A stretch of 64,000 bases of DNA, taken from positions 1 through 64,000 of the forward strand of contig DGUP01000053.1 of NCBI GenBank assembly GCA_002394685.1, given 5' to 3'. Positions within the stretch are counted from its first letter, which is position 1; every line of letters starts with the position of its first letter. This document shows positions 42,684-50,787 of this stretch, piece by piece. Made by a program: the position numbers and the translations under genes. Below the pieces are notes generated by a model. That model was not told the DNA's origin, searched no databases, and worked only from the letters and a program-made list of their open reading frames with translations. Source of the DNA: Treponema sp. UBA4307. Lineage in GTDB: Bacteria > Spirochaetota > Spirochaetia > Treponematales > Treponemataceae.

Positions 42684-43934
42684 TTAAAACTTAAAGCAAT
42701 TTTCCATACGTATCATATTAGATCGAGGAATTCCGATTTTTTCAGCCACAGATTTCCATTGTCTTATATTCTGTTTTATATCATCTGTAATTTTTGAAGC
42801 TTCATCCTTTTTTATTTCAAAATACTTTGCAGCCTCAATTGCTACATCAAAGCTCAAAGAATTATCCATGTCATCAATGTTTAGTGACAATCCAACACCA
42901 TCAGGATTTGGATTTACATCATACATCGGAGAAAGCCTTAGTCCTTTCTGATCAAACAAGAATCCGTGGTTTCGTAAATGATCATCTGTATTTGTAACTG
43001 CGATGCTGAATACAATTCTTTTCCACAGTTCAAGAAGGTCCTCTTTTGTTTTTGAACCTTGCTGCTGTATGCACTGCACTATATCAAGATAACTTGTTCC
43101 ATCTTGAGCATTATTTCCGTCAATCTTGCCAAGAGCCGTCATTGCTGAAATAAAATGGATGCGTTTATCCTCTGAGGTGCGGTCAAATCTCTTAACAAGA
43201 AATGTACTTCCGTTTTTAGAAAATCTTTCACATTTTGCTTCTGGAACATTCAACCCGCACAAGACCGCTAACTCATGTGTTACCATTTCCCAGGCACCGG
43301 AATCTATTTCATCATGTCTTGATGGAAATTTTGCAATCCATAAACTGCCGTCAGGTGCTTGTACAGTAGCCTTTGGCCTTGCTCCGCCTAATGATGAACC
43401 TGGCTGAATCAGCATTTGTATTTTTTCCTTTTCTTCTTCAAGTGTAATATCTTCTTTTTCCAAAAGATATGAAGCCTGTTCAAGTTCACGTATTGAGGTC
43501 CATATTGGAATTGAGTTCTTAGAATCCTCTGCTAAAAAAGGGCCGTCCAGCTCAGTTTTAAATCTTAATGCGCCCATTCTGGAAATATCTTGTATTCCAA
43601 TCAGAAAATCACTTTCCATAAGTTTCTTTGGGGCTCTGTTTTCTTCTTTTGCCTCAATGGCTTCTCTGCGAGTCATTAAAAGTCGACCCCATCTGTCTGG
43701 ACAAGAATCTGTAAAGAATCCAAACAATTCTTTGTTCTGCTGTGTATACTGACGACCTTTATATAACTGTAAATCCGGATCAAAAAAAGAGAACTGCTGC
43801 GTTTGTAACCATTCTGTATCATACTCAAATGAAAAGATTTCTTTTCCCTTGAGCAAATCAACATTTAAAACACCTATAAGGGTAGGCTGCACCAGAGATT
43901 CCCAATCACCATATACAAAAATGTTTTTACTCAT
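42684..43934 (-). CDS. hipA: HipA-family serine/threonine kinase toxin
   Basis: A 416-residue HipA homolog. E. coli HipA phosphorylates glutamyl-tRNA synthetase and triggers persistence. Recognisable are the G-x-S-S-L-G-G-A-R-P-K-A loop (P-loop region with the autophosphorylatable Ser), W-I-A-K-F-P-S with the ATP-binding Lys, F-L-V-K-R-F-D-R, the catalytic loop N-T-D-D-H-L-R-N-H-G-F and the metal-binding M-Y-D-V-N-P. All kinase motifs appear intact, so it is likely active. Its start directly abuts the stop of hipB, giving the standard antitoxin-toxin operon. Confidence 0.93.
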   Translation of the reverse strand: MSKNIFVYGDWESLVQPTLIGVLNVDLLKGKEIFSFEYDTEWLQTQQFSFFDPDLQLYKGRQYTQQNKELFGFFTDSCPDRWGRLLMTRREAIEAKEENRAPKKLMESDFLIGIQDISRMGALRFKTELDGPFLAEDSKNSIPIWTSIRELEQASYLLEKEDITLEEEKEKIQMLIQPGSSLGGARPKATVQAPDGSLWIAKFPSRHDEIDSGAWEMVTHELAVLCGLNVPEAKCERFSKNGSTFLVKRFDRTSEDKRIHFISAMTALGKIDGNNAQDGTSYLDIVQCIQQQGSKTKEDLLELWKRIVFSIAVTNTDDHLRNHGFLFDQKGLRLSPMYDVNPNPDGVGLSLNIDDMDNSLSFDVAIEAAKYFEIKKDEASKITDDIKQNIRQWKSVAEKIGIPRSNMIRMENCFKF

Positions 43935-44279
43935 TTATTTGTCCTTTTTATCCTTAGGCGCGCGCTTCCTTGTAACCAGCTTCAAATCCTGCAATTTTCT
44001 GCCTAATTCATCATCTTTTGCAACTAACAGCATATCCTTTTCAAGTCCCAATGAATTAAGAACCGACATATATATACCCATTGCAACTGACGGTGAACCT
44101 TTTTCAACATTTACAAGTGTAGCTCTGCTAATTCCAGCCCGTTCTGCGATAAGTTCACTTGATAAACCTCTTCTTAAACGAGCCAGTTTGATGTTTTCAC
44201 CTAATTCTGTTAAAACCTTCTGAACCGAAGGCAATAAAACAACAGCATTCTTTCCCATAACATCTATAATTATATACAT
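43935..44279 (-). CDS. hipB: HipB-like XRE antitoxin
   Basis: A 114-residue DNA-binding protein with Cro/C1 HTH: L-G-E-N-I-K-L-A-R-L-R-R-G-L-S-S-E-L-I-A-E-R-A-G-I-S-R-A-T-L, then V-E-K-G-S-P-S-V-A-M-G. It ends in a basic tail (R-K-R-A-P-K-D-K-K). It would neutralise HipA and repress the operon. Two starts are possible, ATG 44279 and ATG 44258 (M-G-K-N-A-V); the inner one makes a more usual length of 107 and neither has a ribosome-binding site. Confidence 0.9.
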   Translation of the reverse strand: MYIIIDVMGKNAVVLLPSVQKVLTELGENIKLARLRRGLSSELIAERAGISRATLVNVEKGSPSVAMGIYMSVLNSLGLEKDMLLVAKDDELGRKLQDLKLVTRKRAPKDKKDK

Positions 44280-44299
44280 AAATTAAATATTTGTATATA
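44271..44299. promoter_or_regulatory. Inverted repeat at the hipBA promoter (candidate HipB operator)
   Basis: TATATAC (44271-44277) and GTATATA (44293-44299) with 15 bases between; TATAAT lies close by on the minus strand. The outer start codon of hipB falls inside it. Confidence 0.45.
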
Positions 44300-44409
44300 A
44301 ATATAGACATTATAGAAAGTGTTTTTACTGTTTTTCCTGCTATAAAATAAAGCTGTATAGTCCAATAAACAAAATTTCACAAAAATTGTATATCAGACTA
44401 AACAATTTT

Positions 44410-45591
44410 CTACTCAAACAGCCTGTTAGCCGCTTCCATGGCTGGCTTTACGGCCTCAACCATCTCAGAAATTGCTGCACGTGTATAATGGTCCGTCATA
44501 GCAAGGCTATTGTGTCCTGCAATTTTCTGAACTGTTTCTCCGGCAACCTCGCGACGCATACGGGTAATGTATGTGTAACGCAAAGAATGTGGAGTAAGTA
44601 TCCTGTTTTCTGCATTGATTCCTGACATGCCAAGAATGCGTCTGAACCATTCCTCGGCAAGCCGTTTACGGATTGGCTTTCCGTAACGCATAAATACGTA
44701 ATCGTTACCGCTCAAATTGTTTTGCAAAATGTAATTCCGCATAATCTGAGCAAAGTCTTCCGGTAGAGGAGCAACACGAAGCTTTTTATCATCCTCAGAA
44801 CCGCATTTGTTGTAATTTGTACGGTAAAGTTGATTTGATTTGTAAAATCCATCAATAACCAGGATTCCTTCATCGAACAGAAATTGCCGAGCCTGAATTG
44901 CAATTCCTTCGCTGATACGAAGCCCGCATTTTGCACAGCACAAGAACATAAGATAAATTGCTTTATGACCTTCATCAAACTGTGGATGCTTGGAGTAGTG
45001 ATTACGACTCATATCCATCCAAAGGCTTTCGTTGAATAAAATGTTCAGTTCTTCTGTTGAAATAATATCTTTCTTACGACTGTTACGACGGAATTTTGGA
45101 AACAGAGGAACAGGAATGTACGGCAAATCATGGAACGGAGCTTCCGCATAAACTTCACTTACCACCGTAAGAAAGTTGTTTTTCCAGCTGCCTGAATGAT
45201 AATCCTCGGAAAGAAAATCAATAATCATCGGAATCGTAAGCTTTGATAATTCCAGTTCTCCAAATTCTTCCACAAAAATATTAAGCATAAAGCGTTTTGA
45301 AAGGAGTGTTTCCGGTGTAAGAGTTTTACCCAGCTTCTCCATCCGCTCCATGTGCGGTCCGCCGGGAATATACATCCATTCGGCAATCTTCGCTATCGTG
45401 ATTTTCTCTTCCACGAATAACGGTGGCAGGGTAGAAACAAAAGCGTATGCCTCTACTCGAGTCTTGCAGCCTTTGCAGACTTTCTGACGCATTACACCCG
45501 TAATAGGATCATTCCAATAGTAATACCACTTGTGTACTGTCTTGTTCTTTGATTTAGTTGATTTTTTGAAGATGTGATAATTTAAATCCAT
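44410..45591 (-). CDS. Tyrosine recombinase / integrase of the island
   Basis: A 393-residue site-specific recombinase. The catalytic residues are visible in order: Arg225 in C-G-L-R-I-S-E-G, His335 and Arg338 in P-H-S-L-R-Y-T, His360 in K-I-A-G-H-N-S, and the nucleophile Tyr369 in M-T-D-H-Y-T-R. An N-terminal SAM-like core-binding domain with a Cys pair (C-K-G-C) precedes it. The start at ATG 45591 is supported by GGAGG five bases upstream; a TTG at 45603 also opens the frame. It lies 130 bases from the decayed tRNA at the right end of the island and reads away from it, the usual placement for a tRNA-targeting integrase. Confidence 0.93.
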   Translation of the reverse strand: MDLNYHIFKKSTKSKNKTVHKWYYYWNDPITGVMRQKVCKGCKTRVEAYAFVSTLPPLFVEEKITIAKIAEWMYIPGGPHMERMEKLGKTLTPETLLSKRFMLNIFVEEFGELELSKLTIPMIIDFLSEDYHSGSWKNNFLTVVSEVYAEAPFHDLPYIPVPLFPKFRRNSRKKDIISTEELNILFNESLWMDMSRNHYSKHPQFDEGHKAIYLMFLCCAKCGLRISEGIAIQARQFLFDEGILVIDGFYKSNQLYRTNYNKCGSEDDKKLRVAPLPEDFAQIMRNYILQNNLSGNDYVFMRYGKPIRKRLAEEWFRRILGMSGINAENRILTPHSLRYTYITRMRREVAGETVQKIAGHNSLAMTDHYTRAAISEMVEAVKPAMEAANRLFE

Positions 45592-45719
45592 ATAAGCCTC
45601 CAAGTTGTTATGTTAAGCACTTGATATTCGCTTAACATTTTCAACAACCTGAAGGTCAGATTAATTAGTAAATGCTTGTATTATATAGATTTAGCACCTA
45701 TCCCGAAGTGCCAAATCTT

Positions 45720-45792
45720 AATTGGTCTCTAGATTTGAACCAAGGACCAAAGGATTATGAGGCCTCTGCTCTAACCGCTGAGCTAATGGCCC
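45720..45792 (-). pseudogene. Decayed tRNA-Ile2 copy (island right end)
   Basis: The first 60 bases (complement of 45732-45792) equal the intact tRNA with one change that puts a C-T mismatch in the anticodon stem. The last 12 bases of the T-stem and acceptor are unrelated (TAGAGACC), so neither the T-arm nor the acceptor closes. A promoter-like TTGACT...TATA sequence is still present upstream. It is non-functional as a tRNA and marks the att-like scar. Confidence 0.8.
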
Positions 45793-45880
45793 GATTTAGG
45801 TAGAGCACGCTATATCATAGAAGGCTTTGCTTAGTCAATATAGACACGTGCCGGGTGTATAGGTGAGTTTTGTGTGAAAT

Positions 45881-46726
45881 TTAAAGCTTCAAGATTTCCG
45901 CTTCAATTGCCGAAGCAATTTTATTATCAACGATTCTCATGCAACATTCTTCATTTTCTGTATAACCTAAAAAGTTGATATTGCCGTACCACATAATTTT
46001 TTCATCAATAATTGTAATCTTCTGGGAAATATTTTCCTGTTCTATAACTTTTATACCAATGTTCTCAAGCATACTTATGCAAGGAACTATTTTTTTCTGC
46101 TTTGCATCATCATCCTGTTTACGTACAAGAATTTGAATATTAACCCCTTTTACAAGAAGCGTTGTAGCACTCAAAACAAATTCCTGTACATTTACTTTCG
46201 AAAGATATGGAACACTAATAATGATTTTTGAAGCAGCTGATAAGATGTCTTTTTGAAAATCTGATTTGTAATCTTCTGCGGAATATAATTTAGATTCTGT
46301 TTGTATTTCTGCATTTTCAGAAATATTTTGTTTTATAGAATAACCAAGATGTCTATAACCTTTCAGACGATTCTGATACATTCTATCAAAAACAGGAATC
46401 CGATAATCAACATAATCAAAAATTTGAACTTCATTTTTGCCAGCAAAGTTTCTGTGTAAGCGTCCACAATACTGAACTAAAGTTCCCTTCCAGCTAAAAG
46501 GCATTGCGAGCATTAAAGTATCAATACGAGGATAATCAAAACCTTCGCCCGCGTATTTTCCTGTTGCAAGAATTATTAATGATTCATCTGCTGGGACAGC
46601 TTTCAGTTTTTCAAGGGTTTCATTCTTTTGTTTTTGGGTACCACGGCCAGTTATGAAAATGACATTTTGTGCTGAATCAGAAAGTTTTTCATATAAGATA
46701 TTCAAATGCTCAATTCGTTCCGACAA
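45881..46726 (-). CDS. C-terminal half of TOTE-type protein: helicase C domain plus PLD-like domain (frameshifted)
   Basis: The frame contains the second RecA-like domain of an SF2 helicase (A-T-G-K-Y-A-G-E-G-F-D-Y-P, Q-Y-C-G-R-L-H-R-N motif VI) and, after residue 165, a phospholipase D-like domain (I-L-V-R-K and D-E-K-I-M-W-Y-G-N-I-N-F; the usual H-x-K is D-E-K). It is open upstream of its ATG to about 46815, reading K-L-I-S-N-S-T-R-N-E-L-I-I-A-D-V-K-N-A, and this text is the natural continuation of the upstream frame after a +1 shift. Whether this half is translated separately from an internal start is unknown. It is the 3' part of one ancestral gene. Confidence 0.8.
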   Translation of the reverse strand: MSERIEHLNILYEKLSDSAQNVIFITGRGTQKQKNETLEKLKAVPADESLIILATGKYAGEGFDYPRIDTLMLAMPFSWKGTLVQYCGRLHRNFAGKNEVQIFDYVDYRIPVFDRMYQNRLKGYRHLGYSIKQNISENAEIQTESKLYSAEDYKSDFQKDILSAASKIIISVPYLSKVNVQEFVLSATTLLVKGVNIQILVRKQDDDAKQKKIVPCISMLENIGIKVIEQENISQKITIIDEKIMWYGNINFLGYTENEECCMRIVDNKIASAIEAEILKL

Positions 46727-46808
46727 AATCAGAGGAGTACGTCCGTCCTTTACAGCATTTTTTACATCTGCAATTATCAGTTCGTTACGAGTTGAATTAG
46801 AAATAAGT

Positions 46809-48857
46809 TTATTGATTTATTGAAGGATTTTTTGATTCCGTAAGCTCCGGTACATAATGAAAACTGGAAAATCTCGGAATAAAATAATGTGCAAAATCCT
46901 GTGCTGCATTCATCTGTTTTGTTGTAGTAGAATATAAAACAGAACCACATTGATAAAAAATAATTTTCTGATGGCCATCACGACGAATTGGAGTTGCAGT
47001 AAGTCCGTAAACATATTTTGCCTTGAAACTTGCAACAAGATTTTCTGTAGAAAAAGCAGAGACGTGATGACATTCATCTACAATCAACATGCCGTATTTA
47101 TATGAGCGAGGCCTAAGTTCATCAGAACCTTTTTCAATCAAAGAATTTACAATAGCAATATCAACTATCCCAGTTGACTTATCCTTTCCAGCTGCAATTG
47201 TCCCTGATGTTATATCAAGAAATTGTTTTATTGCTTTCTTCCACTGTTCGAGCAAAGCGTGTGATTGAACAAGTATCAGCGTATTAACATTACGCTCTGC
47301 AATTAAAGCAGAAGCTACAACTGTTTTTCCAAATCCAGTTCCAGCTGATAAGATTCCAACATCTTCTTTCAATAACGCTTTTAAAGCACCTTTTTGTTCA
47401 TCATAAAGTTTTCCAGTAAATTGTAAATCAATTTGTTGCCCTGTTTCGCGTTCATCTGTGATTTCATATTTGGCATTTGCTTCTTCAAGCTTTTCAATCA
47501 CCTTTGTAAGATTTCCTCGAGGAAGCAAGAGATAATCATAATTTTCTTTTGAGCAATCAATGTATCTGGGAATGTTATAAAGAGGCAGATGCATCCGCAA
47601 GTTTTTGAAATACTCTGGATTAAGAAAAACAGCTGTACGGCGTAAAACTCCCAATGCTTTTTCTGATATACCAGTCTTCTGTATTTGTACATAATTAGAA
47701 AGTACAATTTTGACCAGAGCAGAAAAATCAGATTGATTTAAGGATTCTTTGTTATTTGCAGGAATATTGACTTTCGAATTGCTTTGTTTAGTTTGAAGTT
47801 CAGATTCATCTTTTTCTACAAAGTCTGGAAGTGACTTTTCAATTTCATTTATGGTTTTTCGTACAAGTCTTTCTGAGATTTTTTGTACTGAGGATAAGAA
47901 AGCCCATTGATCTTCGTAAGGCACAAAAATTTCATCAACAAAAACAGAGTGGCCGTCTTTTACAGCCTTCCCCTGTAATGGAAGGGCAATAAGATTTCCA
48001 TATCCGCCTTTAGGAATTTCATCCTGATTTGGAAAAAATCTATCAAAGCTTTCAAATGGAATTGAATGTCGTTTTTGCATTGCGGCTTTTATAACTGCAG
48101 TTCCAAGCCCTCTTGCTAGTCTTGCAGAAATTATTTCATCAAAGAAAATCCATAGATGTCCGCCATTACCGGAGCGTGATATTTCTATATAGCTTTTAAT
48201 TCCAAAATCAGAACAGGTTCTCTGAGCGGCAAGAATATCGTCTCTCCAAGTATTTTGATTCTTAGCTCCATGTGCGTACGTCGCTATCGCTCCGTTTGTA
48301 TGAGAGGAAATTATTGACATTTGCGCCTTCGGCGCATGCGCATCAAAATCCATCGCAAGAAACTTACAGAGATTTCCATCAATAAGAGGATAAAGTCCGA
48401 TGACATCGCGGGAAAACTCGTCACGACCTGCGAGATGATTGTAAATGTAATTATCAGTCAACAACACTGGTAATTTGAAAGGACAAGTCGCACAGGAATA
48501 TTTCTTCAAGTCACATTTTCCAGAAGCCCACTTATTTCTGCAGACTGGAGAATAACCGCTTTTATTAGATTTAGAATTGAACCAGCGAAGTGCAAAAACA
48601 TCTTGTCTGCCAGAAAACAAAGATTTAAATAAATCGATTTTTTGTTGTGGAGTGCTATGCCGATTGATTGCAGGTGTTGAATTAAAAAGAGTATCTGCCA
48701 CAGGGAGTATTGGCTTGTTTTGTTCGGAGAGAACCGGAAGAGCATTTTGTTTCTCTGTCAGATAAATTCTAACTTCTTTATTTATATCAGACAAGTCTAT
48801 CAGTAGAGAAATCAGATTTTCCTTAGATAAGGTTGAAAGATATTCTTTTAAGTCCAT
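46809..48857 (-). CDS. TOTE-type primase plus SF2 helicase N-domain (N-terminal part of a frameshifted gene)
   Basis: A 682-residue product. A Cys zinc knuckle (C-R-N-K-W-A-S-G-K-C and C-A-T-C, residues 106-125) precedes an archaeo-eukaryotic-type primase domain with metal-binding M-D-F-D-A-H (about 169-174) and S-G-N-G-G-H-L-W (about 229-236). Then comes an SF2 helicase domain (S-A-G-T-G-F-G-K-T Walker A, V-D-E-C-H-H, T-A-T-P-I-R). This matches TOTE conflict-system proteins, thought to act in host-mobile element conflict. The frame ends at TAA 46809, and the rest of the helicase and a PLD domain continue in another frame. A GC-rich 75-base in-frame insert follows M-D-F-D. Confidence 0.85.
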   Translation of the reverse strand: MDLKEYLSTLSKENLISLLIDLSDINKEVRIYLTEKQNALPVLSEQNKPILPVADTLFNSTPAINRHSTPQQKIDLFKSLFSGRQDVFALRWFNSKSNKSGYSPVCRNKWASGKCDLKKYSCATCPFKLPVLLTDNYIYNHLAGRDEFSRDVIGLYPLIDGNLCKFLAMDFDAHAPKAQMSIISSHTNGAIATYAHGAKNQNTWRDDILAAQRTCSDFGIKSYIEISRSGNGGHLWIFFDEIISARLARGLGTAVIKAAMQKRHSIPFESFDRFFPNQDEIPKGGYGNLIALPLQGKAVKDGHSVFVDEIFVPYEDQWAFLSSVQKISERLVRKTINEIEKSLPDFVEKDESELQTKQSNSKVNIPANNKESLNQSDFSALVKIVLSNYVQIQKTGISEKALGVLRRTAVFLNPEYFKNLRMHLPLYNIPRYIDCSKENYDYLLLPRGNLTKVIEKLEEANAKYEITDERETGQQIDLQFTGKLYDEQKGALKALLKEDVGILSAGTGFGKTVVASALIAERNVNTLILVQSHALLEQWKKAIKQFLDITSGTIAAGKDKSTGIVDIAIVNSLIEKGSDELRPRSYKYGMLIVDECHHVSAFSTENLVASFKAKYVYGLTATPIRRDGHQKIIFYQCGSVLYSTTTKQMNAAQDFAHYFIPRFSSFHYVPELTESKNPSINQ

Positions 48858-48865
48858 TTTCTATA

Positions 48866-50302
48866 CTATAAATTTACAAACAAATCATCCAACAAAACCT
48901 GACTGGAAATCCTCTGACTGTACATGTTCAACTTAACGCCGTAAGTTGTTACAAAAGTCAATTGAATAACCTTTTTTGTTCCAGTTGTACTTTGGAATTT
49001 TGAAATCTTTCGGCGAATATCCTGATCATAGTTTTTGTCAATCACATATTCATCATTAACAAATTTCATCTCACATATATTGATAACACGGTCTCTTCGG
49101 TCTATGAGCATATCAATTTGAGCACCTTCACTTTCTTCATCACCCTGAACAAACCATGTAGAAACGTTTGCAAGAACACCTGAAATTCCTATTTTCTGCT
49201 TAATCTGTCTTATATGATCTTTACACAACTGCTCAAAGGTAAATCCAGCCCAAGATTTTCTTGCCTGATTATCAAGTGTATTGGACCAGAAGTGTTCATC
49301 TTTACCAGCATTTTCTTTAACAAATTTAAAATAGAACATAGTATAAAAATCAGCTAGCTGATATTTTGTCTGTCTTTTTTTATTTCCATAAAATGGATAT
49401 TCACGAACAAAACCAGAATCAACCAGATTTTTAATCATCTTTGTCAAAAGTGAATTATCACTTAATTTTGATTTCTCAACAAGTTCTTTTCTTGAAAACC
49501 CAATTCGCTTTTCTGAAAGAACTTCTACAATTTTGATATAGGCTTCACTGTTAGTAAATAATGTATTATACAGATGTTCAAATTCATCCCACAAAGCAGC
49601 TCTCTTTTTGAAAAACAGATTATCAATATTTGCACTGTATGGAATGGAACCTTTCAATAAATTTAGATAAAAAGGAATACCGCCAAGAATCATATAACAT
49701 TCACAGATATCATAGCGTGACCAGTGAATATTTCGGGATAAAAGAAACTGCTCTGTTTCGTAAAGATTAAAAGGTTCAAGATAGATGCGGCAATTCTGTC
49801 TGTTAAAAAGTCCACCCTTATTATGATCAATGTGTTCAATAAGCCAGGAAGTAGCAGAGCCGCATACTATCAGCATCAGATTATTTTTCGAAGCTCCATA
49901 ACTGTTCCAAAAATATTCAAAGGCTTCCAAAAATCCTGATTTATGGTTATCCAGCCAGGGCATTTCATCAAAAAATATAACCTGTTTTTTATCGCGCGGT
50001 AAAGTATCTATGTAATCCCTTAACTGAAAGAAAGCTTCTCTCCAGCTTTGCGGAACACTAACTTCAGTTTTTGATTTTCGTTTGAGTTCTTCATAAAAAT
50101 TATAAAGCTGTTCTTCTTTATTTTGGTTATAATCACCAACAAGCTTAAAGGCAAATTGTTCATCAAAGATTTGATTTATGAGAAACGTTTTTCCTACACG
50201 TCTTCTTCCGTACAAAATTACAAGTTGAGATTCTTTAGATTCATAACACTCATTAATCTGCTCAATTTCTTTTTGTCGTCCAATAATTAAATCTTTAGCC
50301 AT
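48866..50302 (-). CDS. Archaeal-type AAA ATPase with C-terminal nuclease-like domain (DUF234-like)
   Basis: A 478-residue ATPase: I-I-G-R-Q-K-E-I-E-Q-I at the start, Walker A Y-G-R-R-R-V-G-K-T, Walker B V-I-F-F-D-E-M-P-W, sensor region C-G-S-A-T-S-W, a winged-helix segment (I-G-F-S-R-K-E-L-V) and a C-terminus with A-Q-I-D-M-L-I-D-R and C-E-M-K-F-V, the Asp and Glu-x-Lys of DUF234-type PD-(D/E)XK domains. Members are frequent in mobile and defence regions with unclear roles. It directly precedes the TOTE-type gene with an eight-base gap, so they probably form an operon. Its upstream neighbour is a perfect 23-base inverted repeat. Confidence 0.8.
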   Translation of the reverse strand: MAKDLIIGRQKEIEQINECYESKESQLVILYGRRRVGKTFLINQIFDEQFAFKLVGDYNQNKEEQLYNFYEELKRKSKTEVSVPQSWREAFFQLRDYIDTLPRDKKQVIFFDEMPWLDNHKSGFLEAFEYFWNSYGASKNNLMLIVCGSATSWLIEHIDHNKGGLFNRQNCRIYLEPFNLYETEQFLLSRNIHWSRYDICECYMILGGIPFYLNLLKGSIPYSANIDNLFFKKRAALWDEFEHLYNTLFTNSEAYIKIVEVLSEKRIGFSRKELVEKSKLSDNSLLTKMIKNLVDSGFVREYPFYGNKKRQTKYQLADFYTMFYFKFVKENAGKDEHFWSNTLDNQARKSWAGFTFEQLCKDHIRQIKQKIGISGVLANVSTWFVQGDEESEGAQIDMLIDRRDRVINICEMKFVNDEYVIDKNYDQDIRRKISKFQSTTGTKKVIQLTFVTTYGVKLNMYSQRISSQVLLDDLFVNL

Positions 50303-50334
50303 AGCAATATAATAGCACTGGTTATTAAAGAATG

Positions 50335-50391
50335 CAATTATTACCTGCGGTTATCTCACATTTTTATCGAGATAACCGCAGGTAATAATTG
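50335..50391. repeat. Perfect 23-base inverted repeat
   Basis: Arms 50335-50357 and 50369-50391 are exact complements (core TTACCTGCGGTTATCTC) around an 11-base loop. It starts 33 bases before the ATPase ATG and covers the end of the RhuM remnant, so it could be a terminator-like hairpin, an operator or the end of a mobile element. Confidence 0.85.
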
Positions 50392-50691
50392 TTCTCCGCT
50401 CATTGTAAGAATCTTATCCAGATGCTCTGCCCAATCTTTCATTGTCATAGGCTGCTGACGTTCTGCCTGACGTTCTGGAAAATAGAGATATCCAGAAACA
50501 ATCTGTCCAAGAACACGTAGTTCTTTTTCATTAAGGCAATTCTTTGCAATAACAGCATCTTTTAAGTGAGGCTTTGTTCCTTCAAAAGTTTTAAGTCCCA
50601 TGAATTCTTTTTCAGCATCAGCTCGATTATAAATAACTTCGGCAGCAGTTTGACCATGAACAGCAAAATGCAATGACTCGTGGATAAGCAT
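50356..50691 (-). pseudogene. RhuM-family virulence protein, C-terminal fragment
   Basis: The frame matches the central to C-terminal part of RhuM-type proteins: H-F-A-V-H-G-Q-T-A-A-E-V-I-Y-N-R-A-D-A-E-K-E-F-M-G-L, I-A-K-N-C-L-N-E-K-E-L-R and M-T-M-K-D-W-A-E-H-L. The N-terminal two thirds are missing, and the C-terminus runs into the inverted repeat after L-L-P-A-V-I-S. RhuM proteins are linked to restriction-modification and pathogenicity regions. It is a decayed gene. Confidence 0.75.
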
Positions 50692-50787
50692 TTTATGAGT
50701 TATGGAGAGTCATTCCATGAGTATTAGACAATTCTAATGACAAAATTTACCTTGTCCACGGATGACTATTACCAGAACATTGCCACA

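Larger units (their letters stand above)
39197..45795. mobile_element. Integrated genomic island of about 6.5 kb at tRNA-Ile2
   Basis: A 64-base block with one mismatch is present at both ends: 39197-39260 in the intact tRNA and 45732-45795 in a decayed tRNA copy, in the same orientation. Between them lie a tyrosine integrase next to the right end, HipBA, an ATPase-nuclease, degraded AraC and EamA genes and a small frame. The shared block covers the 5' half through the T-loop rather than the 3' end usual for integrases, and the intact copy is at the low-coordinate side, so which copy was supplied by the element is uncertain. Gene duplication of the tRNA before divergence is an alternative. 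Confidence 0.65.

Noticed and set aside
45720..45792. Second functional tRNA-Ile2
   Set aside because: T-stem and acceptor do not pair and the anticodon stem has a mismatch.
50737..50787. Plus-strand frame starting M-T-K-F-T-L-S-T-D-D
   Set aside because: Only about 17 residues are plausible before it enters antisense of the lipoprotein gene; too short to call.
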